DNA of 60,000 bases from Polytrichum commune (taxonomy: Eukaryota > Streptophyta > Polytrichopsida > Polytrichales > Polytrichaceae), in NCBI GenBank assembly GCA_950295325.1, contig OX485808.1, forward strand, positions 2,794,501 to 2,854,500. The letters are read 5' to 3'. The notes under the pieces were generated by a model. That model worked only from the letters and a program-made list of their open reading frames with translations. It did no database searches and was not told the DNA's origin. Below, one piece after another: positions 50,596 through 60,000 of this stretch (its first letter is position 1; each line of letters begins with the position of its first letter). Position numbers and translations under genes: made by a program.

Positions 50596-51175
50596 TGAGG
50601 AAACCAACACAAAAAACATTGGGAATATCACTATGGTTGCACGTCATATTCAAACCCCCATGTTATATAACATAGATTGTATCCGATAAATTATTTCTAT
50701 TCCATGGTGTAGAAGAGTGTGCATCTAAGAGACTTCCAACAACGTGAATACCAATTCAATTCATACCCAAGCCTACTTGGGCGGATTTGAAACTAAGATA
50801 AGAATATTGAATTTATCTTTAAAAGAAGTCTTTGACAAAATGCAAAATCTTCATTCTCTTAACACAAAGCCACCCAAGTTTTCTTAATGCTTGAGAAAAC
50901 AATGTACCATGTACACAAAGAATGGTGTTGGGCTATTAAAAATCGGCATTCTAGCTTGTCCTACTGGGATGGGTGGACCAAGCTGGACTTGCATAGGCCG
51001 ATTCGGGATCTAGGACGGTGGGTCTCATGCGTATTCCCTATTTTAAATCTTAATATTCTCTCAAAGTTTGAGAAGTGGGATAAAGAAGCCTCAAAAACTT
51101 CACCCAACTTTCAAAGTACAACTCCAATGTATGACAAGCTAATGAGTTCGTACTAGAAAGTTTGCTCAAAGAAGG

Positions 51176-52593
51176 TGTGAGCCCTAAACCCCCACCCTTT
51201 AAGCGTCCTAGTCCGAGTGAGAGCTCAGGGCTTACATGTAATCACTTGGCACTCTTGGCCTTGAGGTTCACCTTCCCCTTCCTTCCTACTATGGATATGA
51301 AATTTATAACTTTATTCAAACAACCATAAGGTGACCAGTATTTAAAAAATACTTTTGTCCTTGATTCCAATGCCACACAAAATGGTTCAACAAAAGCTAA
51401 TGCACCCACATTCTAATCCTCACTCATGAGGCAACTAACTAAATGAACTAACTCCTACCTATCTAAAATCCATGCCACTTGTACATTCGGCATCTAAATC
51501 CCCTAACACCCAACTGATTCATTAATTTATATCCTACTTCTGGTCCCAGCTCACCCTCGCTGCCTTCCTGGTGCTTCCCACCGTGGCAGTAGCCTCGTCC
51601 ATCAAAAATCACCGTCTGAGTACCCCTGCCTCATCCCCACTTCGGTGGTTAGCCTGCACCGAGGCAGCTGACCCTTCCTAACATCCCCTTCTCATGGCCT
51701 TCCTCCCAGTCGGCAGCATGCACCACCAACTCCACCCGTTCCTCGACTCCTTGTCAATGAGCTCAACCTCGGAGCTGAATTCTGGCAGACAATACCACCC
51801 TGCTGCATTGAATCCCCTTACACCCCACCTCGCAGCCGCATCCTCCTTGCGGCCACCTGCGGATTCACTGGCCGAATTTCCCAATCGATCGCATTCGCAG
51901 AGTCGAACCAAGGATGAACTGCAAAATCTGAGATTCAGTTCCCTATTTTGGGAACTCCATTTACCTCGTTGTTTCCTGAGAGTCCTTCCCCCTCCAATGT
52001 CAGATTGGGTTGTGATGCCTCCCTATTCCTCCGAGTCGTATGCGTCATGCTCTGAATTCATCCCAGGTTGCACCCTCCCAGCTGCGGTGGCTTGCTCATC
52101 GCCTGTCCACATCGTCTCTCCTCACGCCATTGCGGCAGGTTGCCATCCCCTCACCCCCATTCTCTTCCCGCCGCTAAGCCCAGAGCCTCCTCCGATGCCC
52201 CATGTAGCCGCCACCTTCTGCTGTGTCTAGCTCAACCAACCAGAGTGTGTCCCTCGAGGACAGCCGCAGCCTGCCTCCAACCGTTCTGAGCCCCCTCCCG
52301 AACTTTGCTAGGGTGAAGTGGCACCCATCTCTATTCGGACACCCCTAATCCTTACCTAAACAATAAAACTGGACTTCTTTGGCTTGAGCCCTAAGCTTTT
52401 TAACAACACCCGTAAAATTATTCCTACCCTTACTCAACACTATTGACTAACACCTCAATCTTAATCTAATTCATGCACACATAACAAAACGCCACTCTTT
52501 TTATATTTTGAATTGATAACATAAAATTAAAATCAAATCCTAATAACTCCCGAAGGTTTAAAACCATATGGGAGCACTGTTTTGGGGCTCACA
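51176..52593 (-). mobile_element. Solo LTR C (copy 2 only)
   Basis: TGTGAGCCC to GGGGCTCACA, flanked by GAAGG (51171-51175 and 52594-52598); 1418 bp. Copy 1 has the clean empty site at 8813-8817. AATAAA on the minus strand (51312-51317) and hairpin AGTATTT/AAATACT at 51338-51354 fix the orientation. The interior (51540-52330) is C/G-rich and includes a 178-residue open frame at 51694-52230, without recognisable domains, that I take as a by-product of composition. Confidence 0.85.
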
Positions 52594-52797
52594 GAAGGAT
52601 GAGATACTTTGCGGAGAACTCTTGTACATGTATATCCTTGGACATTGGACTGCAAGTTATCTTTGCAATATGAAGAACGATTAACTGAAAATTTCAAAAC
52701 TGCACAAGACACAAGTTAACTTACCAGAGGAAGAACCTCTTTCATTACCAACACCGGCTGTGCGTTTATGTTAGAAGAGAGTATATGAAAATACTTA

Positions 52798-53521
52798 AGG
52801 TAGAGGGTGCTAAAACCAACACCCCATCCAAAACCAACACCTATAAACTCATCCCAGTTTCCAACACTCTACTATCTTGAAGCGTACCCGGCGGTGTAGG
52901 AGTGTCTGGGCCCACGGAGTGACAGTTTTAGGTGCCATTAGTGGTGCCACCTCATAGCGGCCTCCACAACCTTCATGTAGGGTGGGTAACGGGCTCCACT
53001 CTATCTCGGGTTGGTTCAAGTTGGAATTAGGGTGGCTTGTCAATGTTTATTATAGCCAATATATTCATAACGCCAAGGAGGTAGGCCCATAAAGCACAAA
53101 ATGGTCATTCCCCGGGATGTAGGGGGGTTGGTTCCCGGGCTGCAAGGTGATGGTTTTGCAAGCGAACCGGGAGGGATCATGGAGGGAGGTAGCCATGTCA
53201 CTTTGCGTACCATTACTACTTGGGCTTTGATGTAGTTTGGATATAGTACCCAACTGTGTTGTGTTGGTTCTAGGCTATGAAGGAGGGGGTCCTCATCACT
53301 TGCAAGGTTGCCATACACGGGGCCTATGGATTGGTTTAAGGAAGCTAGTAGTTTGGACTTTGAATATTCATCAAATATTCAATTGAGACTAAAAATATAT
53401 TTCTTCTTTCTTGATACCTATGTTTAGCCCAAAGACTAATATGCATATTATTTTTTATATCAACCACATAGCCATATGTATGTGCAATAGCTTAAAGTGT
53501 TGGTTTAAGCACCCTCTACCT
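52798..53521. mobile_element. TIR element T1, copy 2
   Basis: Partner of 9017-9697, 724 bp, with TA on both sides (52796-52797, 53522-53523). It carries a roughly 45-bp stretch (about 53206-53250) that copy 1 lacks. LTR-type element F is inserted only a few bases beyond its right end. Confidence 0.6.
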
Positions 53522-53529
53522 TAGGTGCA

Positions 53530-55886
53530 TGTCGTACAAATTCTTTGATTTTTGAAGCCTAAGTGAATTTTAAGTGTGAACAGCCATTTCTAGAACTAGA
53601 AAAGATGAAACTTTGTGGTGTGAAATGGCTATTGTCTTGTGAAAGGTGAAACTAGGCCACGTGAAGTCTATGGCCTTGTTTGAAGAGGCAACAACGGTTA
53701 TAACTACCGTGTGGAGGAAGAGAAGAGGGGAGAGGCCATTCATTATGTAGGTCTTGTAGGTGAGAGGCCTAGATAATATAGGAAGTTTTTTGTGAACCTT
53801 TTGACTTGTGTGTGTGAATTTTTTGGCGAACTCATCTTTTGAATATTAAAGCTTATTTTGCAAGCACATGCGTGGGATGCGCATCTGCTAAGGTCAATTG
53901 ACTATTGTTGTTGTGGTTGTAATAATTATAGCAGTTCCAGGGAGATTTTACTGGAATTGAAACTAAGCAATTGCCTGATTCGAGAACAAAGTTTGAGTGC
54001 CAGCAGTTTTGATGTTCGAGCCTCAATGATATATTTTAATCCAGAGTTATTTGTTAAATGTGTCAACCTTCCTAGTCTGTATATGTGGTTGTTTATTTTC
54101 CTGGCAAGACGATTTCCTTTGATGGCAACTACCTACATTGATGAGTCTATTGTCTCGGGGTGACCTTACTGTGAGGTAATTTCGCAGGGGTTGATTACTG
54201 GAATGTATTACCTAGTTGTTTAATGGGCAAACACTCATGATATGTTTGATTATGGGCTGAGTAACTTTAGTTGAGAGAGGATTTGTAAGTTTTCAGGAGG
54301 GATTCCTGAATTGGATCTGTTTGTGCAATTTGTATGTTCTCACCCATTTGCAGACATTGAGTAATTTACGAGCAAGACGATGGTCTGAGTGAGTAAGTTG
54401 ACTAATTACAGTCGCGACCCCTTTCTGCGGTCCATATTAAAGTTAATACAGAAATTTCCCGTACGATATTAATAGATTTAATCGACGGATTCGTTTGAGA
54501 AACTGCAAGGCTATTGACTGGGTAGGGGTTCGAAATAATAAACCGATATTAATTACTTCAAATCAAACCAGGGAGTTTAAACTGTTTAGTCTATCGCCTT
54601 GTGAACACTGAGTGATTGTATGATTTTTCTCTTGGTGAGTATAATCGTACTCCTTAAATGATTAATTTACGTGCTTTCATGTAATCAAAATGGAATGATA
54701 AGATAGGATTGTTTAATGTATTATCCACATATTTTCTCGTATAACAAAATCAAGAGGCTATATCCTTTTCATTGACATACTTACACATTCCTAACTTGCT
54801 TCCAAGGATAATTGCACCCCGAGTCCATTGACTTTAATAGGATTTCATTTCCCAAATCAATTTGAGTAGTGTGATTATTGTCGTTGTAATTTGTGAAAGA
54901 TTGAGCGAAGGGTAATCCCGAATTCTTGAGTATAACTACAGTGGACACGGGACAAGTCTATTGACTTCTATGTGTAAATGGAAAAATTGTTCCTTTACAA
55001 CCTTTGATGGAGATTGAAAAGACCACACGTTGAGATCATAGACTTTGAAATGTCAATTTGATGCTGAGAAGACAAATGGACGTGTTGTTTACTCTCTTGG
55101 TAAGATTTGATTATTGTCTCACACAATACAAGGATTAAAGTCAATTGAACTCCTTCCTACTTTAAGAAATGAATCATTTAAATATTATTCATAATACTGA
55201 AATGAGTTGCTAGGTCAATTGTCTAAGTGTTGAGTATATGAAATTGAAACCCTAAATGAATTAAATGAGTTTCTGAGAGAGGTGAGAACATGTTAACGCG
55301 CATATGTGGTGATGGTTTATTGACGCATTGACCGAGCATATGGTTACTTTGATGCAAATCAGGTAAAAAAGACAATTGTCGGACTGTGAAATTAAGATTG
55401 AAATTAATGAATGAAGACTGAATATCCTGAATGGATTACGGACAGACATTTCAAGTTTCACTAAACATGATTAATTAAGGAAAGATTATTGACTACTCCA
55501 AAGTGCCCGTGGCTTTGGTACCGAGACTAAAATGGGATACTATTGCAAGACTATTGACTATGGCTGTGCCTATGATTTTGCACTGCACTTGGTCCAATTA
55601 AAATGAACTCACTGCCAGACTATTGACTGGGAATTTAGAGTGAGAAGAGAGACTGTCACTTTTGCATAGACTGTCACTTTTGCATGCACTGTTGTGGAGT
55701 GATCTTTTAGATGTTTTTATCCCCTGCCCGTAAACCAATTGTCATACCTAACTTGAAATGAAGTGTTATAACCCTGTGTTTTCCCTAACAAAACTTATCT
55801 AAGACACCTAGATGATCTAAAAGTCACCTTTTAAGTCTTCCCTGATTGTTTCCCTGGGTTTGTTTGTAACCAAAAAGTTAACTACA
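53530..55886. mobile_element. Solo LTR or LTR-like element F, a different family (copy 2 only)
   Basis: Begins TGTCGTAC and ends TTAACTACA, flanked by GTGCA (53525-53529 and 55887-55891); 2357 bp. Copy 1 has one GTGCA at 9701-9705, so the insertion is certain. TG...CA ends and a 5-bp target site point to LTR-type integration. No gag, protease, reverse transcriptase or integrase motif was seen, so it is a solo LTR or a non-autonomous derivative. It is unrelated to the TGTGAG family and holds an unusual recurrent ATTGACT heptamer. Confidence 0.75.
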
Positions 55887-58029
55887 GTGCACGTTACTCC
55901 AAAATGGGAAAGCCCTTCCCTTTCTAACCTTACTCGGGTCCACATACTCCCTCACTATAGAAGAGAATTGTACCTCCATAGAAGGTGTGTGGTGTCGATT
56001 TTTGAAATCTCAAATCTCTTAGTCAAAACAATGTTTAAATGTAAATAGTGCTCTTTTTGAACTTCACAAGTAGAAATAAATAGGTGTGAAAGGGTAATTG
56101 TGTAAGTCTAATTGGTAGAAGTTGGAGAACATGAAAAACAAACCAAATAACACCCACGTACCTTATGATCCACCCAATCATAGTGGAGATATCTTGGTGA
56201 ACCACATACTTTCAACCAACCATGTGAGAACGTATGGGCTTTCCCCCTTGGAGGAGATAGGTGTTGACGGGCGTGTCCCGTGTCCGTTTAAGGTCTTCAC
56301 CTTCGCAAGCAGGCAATAGTCTTTGGGGGCCTGTAATTCTTGTAATGCCCATATTAGAATCCCATATAGACTTAGACAAATTAAATAAAGAAGCAACACC
56401 ATAATTCACGTTGGTGACAACATTCGAGCCATTGTTCCTTTCTTTTTCTTTCTTTCTTTATTGGTTTCAAACGAGAGTTAAACAAGAAGAAGGGGGGAGG
56501 GGGGGGGGGGGGCACAAGTACGGTGGGAAATGGTTGAAGCACTTTGCTTCATCCATGATGTGATTGACTTGTGTGGCAAGGAGAGATATGGATGTCTTTG
56601 TATGCGCATGGCTAAAAAAATGCCTCTCTTGGTGGATTTTCATGTGCCTTGTGAATGACTTGAAGCATGTCAACTTTAGAAAGTGGTCACATTAGCCTTG
56701 ACGCCTAATAAAATGGGATCAAGATAAGGAAGAACGGGCTCTCATTCACGTTGGTGCAAAATAAAAGCATTGATGGTATTTATATTTATATTTTGTGGTC
56801 ACCTTATTTCTCATATGTATCAATAAATTTGAATGATCGCAACGCCTCGTTGAAGGTGTGGGTGATTTCTATTGTTAAGTCTAAGCTACGTTGATCTATC
56901 GGTGCCATGGTGAGGATGTTGCGACGATATGGTTGTTCGAGAACGAGTGGCTTCAAAACTAACATGAGATCAAGAATGGCATGGATTTGGTTCATGGAGG
57001 CTGCAAAATAACAAAATGTGTAAAATTTTGGTAATATTGGGAGAAATGGAAGAAGCTTGATAACATATTCATATAATTATCATAGGATACTCTCAAAAGT
57101 GGTATATAATATGTATGTATTATATGTATCTAGAGGTATGGTTTTATTGTGGGGATGTTCTTATGGACTAGGATATGATGCGATGATGGTGGGTGGATCC
57201 GAGGGCCAAGGTATGGATTATGGTATAGATGTTGGATTTGAAAGATGGTAGGACTTAACTCAATAGATTTTGCCTATACTCTTCATGAATGACATATGGT
57301 CTACACATACATGTTGTGTGTGTCAATTTATGAAGTAGAGTGCAAATACATACAAGACCAACGAGATGTCCATTGAGGAGAAAGTGGGAGAGACTTTGCA
57401 ACCTCTTTGCAACTCCCAATTCTATAACAATAAAGGCACATTAGTAGAATATAACATTAATCAACAAGCCTTGGCACTTCCCCACATCATGTTGACATTG
57501 TTGCTTTGTATGGCAACAAGCTATGAGATTCCTAAGAAATACTCCCTTGATTCCATGCCCCACCCAAGTGCATGAGCTTGTTGACTTGCAACCTCCTTGC
57601 AACTCCCAATTCTTTAAAGATCAAAGGCACATTTTTGTTCTCCCTCTTAAGTATGACACGTTTTGGAAACGCAAAAAAGTCATATTATCGAGGTGTCGTC
57701 TTCTTGTTAATATGACAAATGATGTAAAATTGTCGTACTATCAAGAGAATACAAAAAGGTAAGCAATATGAACTTAAAAATATTTACAAAGAGTTTTAGC
57801 AATATAAAATTGTATTCAATAGTGACTTATAACTCCAAACAAATACAAATAATCTCAAGAACTTCTGAAATGGGAGTTTAAAGATCTCTAGTGTTGCCTA
57901 CTCAAGTTAGTAATTATCATCTCATCTAAATTCCCTACTAGCTTTTGAAAACTAATAATTACATTTACACCAAAATGTAAAGAGTAGTCTAATAAGAAAT
58001 TGAACAATAATAATACATGACATTTAGCA

Positions 58030-58422
58030 TCAAGTGCTAAGCTTTATTATAGGTGGAGCAACATCATCCACATCTACAGAATGTTGATCAACATTAAGAT
58101 CAAAGCCTTGTGCATAATTGATTTCCAAAGCAGCATCCACCAACTCATCAATACTCAATTCTAGCTCAATAATCTCTTCCCCTTCCATTTCAATGTAAGT
58201 ATTGATTGACATCTCATCAATAGTCCTAGTTGAATTAACAACAAGAGCAAGTGTTGCACGCTCCTTCTGTAACTTCCTACCCTTCACCTTCCCTTGTACT
58301 AATGTTTTATTAGGATGTCCTCTAAAATACAATACAGTCTCATTCATGTTGTAAACATCCTCAGGCTCATAATTATGACAAAAGAATAGGAAGGGGGCCA
58401 TCCTAACCCTAATCAAGTCCAT
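58030..58422 (-). pseudogene. pogo/Tigger-type transposase fragment (130 aa)
   Basis: Residues 17-35 read EDVYNMNETVLYFRGHPNK, followed by KGRKLQKERATLALVVNST, matching the start of the DDE_1 domain of pogo-like transposases (NMDETGLFYR...PNKTL...KERLTLLLCANA). The first catalytic Asp of the family's NMDET motif is Asn here. The frame then passes directly to an acidic C-terminal tail (EEIIELELSIDELVDAALE), so the rest of the catalytic domain, with the other two acidic residues, is missing. Inactive. Confidence 0.75.
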
Positions 58423-58573
58423 TCTACACTAGTAACCCTAATTATCATTAAGTTCTCAAGTAGTTCCCAAGTGAAAATGGATGTATTTTAGATGTACATA
58501 ACATAAATGGAAAGAATTTTAGCATTAGTTACCTCTTAAAAATGACGAAGCGGAGATTCTAAATGTCGCATTA

Positions 58574-59516
58574 CCGTACGTTAAGGGCAGGTTCGGCACA
58601 AAACAATTCTAAAAATAGATTCCGAAAATTTCGGAAAATTATTGACAGTTTTTGCCAAGTATAAAATTAATTATTTTTCAAAATTGCCAAAAAGTAAGAA
58701 ATTTTTACTTCTCACTAGAGTTTTACTTACAGTGGAAGCATATTTGAATTTTGAAAGAGAGAAGGTGCTCCTTTTGTAATCAAGCTCACTTACATTAGTC
58801 CACAAAGAATATGGGTTAAGAAGTAGCAAGACTCTAGGTGAGGCTTTTCAAATGTGTTGTACACAAATTTTTGGAGTCCAATTGAGCATAGAAGATGAAG
58901 CTTTATAGAATTTTGTTCGACTAATAAACGTTGAGAAATCAATCCTTCTTCCACCTCCAACAAGTTTTGTGTCAAAATAAGTCTTTATGCAAAAGATATG
59001 GACAAAACATTGCAGCCGTGTAAAGATCAAAAAATTAAAATGTGTTCATAACAGTTTTTCGGAGCTCATTTGTGCATAGAAGATCAACTTTTTTGGAATT
59101 TTGTTGGTCTAAGAAAAGTTTAGAAATCAAGTAATCTTTCACCTCCAAGAAATTTTATGTAATTGGAAGACTCTATGCAAAAGTTATGCGTGTTATAAAA
59201 ATGAAGTCTAACTCGGTGCTTCACCTCAAAGTTTACATATCCCATATGCATTGTTGAACACAACTCCACTCTACTTGCATAAAGCACAGAGCATTCTCAA
59301 CTCTTCACTCACATCTTACTTGTCATTCAATGCAAGAGAGATGTACAAGATATAAGCTTAAATAGAAAATTAAAAATGAATTTAGGTTGAATTTTTAAAA
59401 ATTAAAAGATAAAATTGCCGAAATTATGAATATACTATTTTTAGGTGCCGAACCTACTTTTTGAACTTTAATTAATTATTCGGCTAACATGTGCTGAAGC
59501 TGCCCTTAACGTACGG
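58574..59516. mobile_element. 943-bp TIR element nested in the pogo-type element
   Basis: Perfect 17-bp inverted ends CCGTACGTTAAGGGCAG with TA on both sides (58572-58573 and 59517-59518). A second inverted pair further in (GGTTCGGCAC ... CTAAAAATAG) lies at 58590-58618 and 59435-59455. The interior repeats a 'gaattttgttggtctaa'-type phrase. No transposase; the superfamily is not assigned. Confidence 0.65.
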
Positions 59517-60000
59517 TATCTAGTGTTGTAGACGTATAAAAGAGGGAGTTTTGAACTTAAAAGTTTAGCCACGCAAACATGTGTCTTAATATCGCGGGTG
59601 TTGTATAAAGGAGTGTCGTATTAACGAGGTTAGACTGTAGTAGATATAACAGAAGTCAACAAGCTTAGGCCCTTCCCCACATCATGTTGATGTCGTTGCT
59701 TTGTATGGCAAAAAGCTACAAGATTCCCAAGAAATACTCCCTCGATTCTATGGCCCACCCAAGTGCCTAAGCTTGTTGACTAATGTTATGAGTGGAGATC
59801 ACATGTACCTACAATTTTTACTTTTGATATACCACAATAACTTTGATCAATATAACTTTTCTTGAACTACGACCTTTATGAACCGACTTCAAAACTAGAT
59901 ATGCAACATTTTTAAAATATATATTTTAATTTTAGAACATAAACATATGATTTACCGTGGGTGAAATATTATATCAACGTAGTAACAAGATTGTATCGAA

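Larger units (their letters stand above)
57635..59637 (-). mobile_element. pogo/Tigger-type transposon with deleted core (copy 2 only)
   Basis: The right end, read on the minus strand, is CAGTCTAACCTCGTTAATAC preceded by TA (59638-59639), typical of plant pogo-like elements. The left end (about 57635) is a diverged form sharing the 'ctcttaagtatgacac' pattern. It contains a transposase fragment (58030-58422) and a nested TIR element (58574-59516). Copy 1 has no equivalent. About 2.0 kb in total, 1.06 kb without the nested element. Confidence 0.65.
37010..60000 (+). repeat. Copy 2 of the large direct segmental duplication (partner 1-19923)
   Basis: Colinear with copy 1 and running off the right edge of the window. 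Copy 2-specific blocks: 37335-40447, 43471-43697, 47640-49393, 50370-50595, about 50810-50875, 51176-52593 (solo LTR), 53530-55886 (solo LTR) and about 57589-59640 (pogo-type element plus a local duplication). Unit spacing grows from 37.0 kb at the left to 40.1 kb at the right because of these blocks. Confidence 0.9.

Noticed and set aside
51694-52230. 178-codon plus-strand frame
   Set aside because: It lies wholly in the GC-rich interior of solo LTR C, a proline/serine-rich composition effect without recognisable domain.
56491-56512. Long G runs (also near 23045 and 50057) as G-quadruplex regulators
   Set aside because: Simple homopolymer runs in non-coding repeats, absent or shorter in the partner copy; no gene nearby.
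1-60000. Tandem copies explained only as uncollapsed haplotypes
   Set aside because: Not excluded, but both copies are in one sequence, with a unique 17-kb segment between them. Kept as a duplication pending read-depth evidence.

Overview
This window looks like AT-rich nuclear DNA of a land plant. It holds one large protein-coding gene in 60 kb, surrounded by nested transposable elements and decayed gene fragments. The gene (24982-29373, minus strand) encodes a helical N-terminus, a Ser/Thr protein kinase, an NB-ARC switch and a leucine-rich repeat array in one uninterrupted open frame. The kinase-NB-ARC-LRR arrangement is best known from mosses, so a bryophyte is my first guess. That is an inference from one gene architecture, and another early-diverging land plant is possible. 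No rRNA, tRNA, CRISPR array or prokaryote-type operon was found.

Layout: (1) Bases 1-19923 and 37010-60000 are two direct copies of one large segment. They differ by a few percent by eye, and both run off the window edges. (2) Each copy carries a decayed CACTA (tnp2) transposase on the plus strand and a decayed NLR gene on the minus strand. Copy 2 keeps more of both: an extra N-terminal tnp2 piece at 40017-40256 and an extra NB-ARC piece at 47640-48130. (3) 20-22.5 kb is featureless except for one MITE. (4) 22.5-29.4 kb holds the kinase-NLR gene and its ruined 3' end, which is split by a solo LTR. (5) 29.4-37 kb is mostly featureless, with a GC-richer patch at 34-35.5 kb that includes a tandem duplication.

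The two copies serve as natural before-and-after comparisons. Several elements have a target-site duplication in one copy and a clean empty site in the other: 9756-12847 only in copy 1; 51176-52593 and 53530-55886 only in copy 2. This fixes their boundaries to the base and shows they moved after the duplication. Five solo LTRs belong to one family. It has conserved outer ends, a highly variable GC-rich or tandem-repeat interior, and a small hairpin with compensatory base changes 16-20 nt from an AATAAA signal. Other elements are PIF/Harbinger-type MITEs with TWA target sites, a Mutator-like element with a 9-bp target site, two pogo/Tigger-type relics, a fold-back element and CACTA-ended MITEs.

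The item of most biological interest is the kinase-NLR gene. It has intact kinase and nucleotide-binding motifs and a near-uniform array of nineteen 24-residue LRRs, with variation concentrated at a few predicted surface positions. Degraded LRR units continue past its stop codon and on both sides of the LTR at 22778-24699, so the ancestral LRR array was longer.
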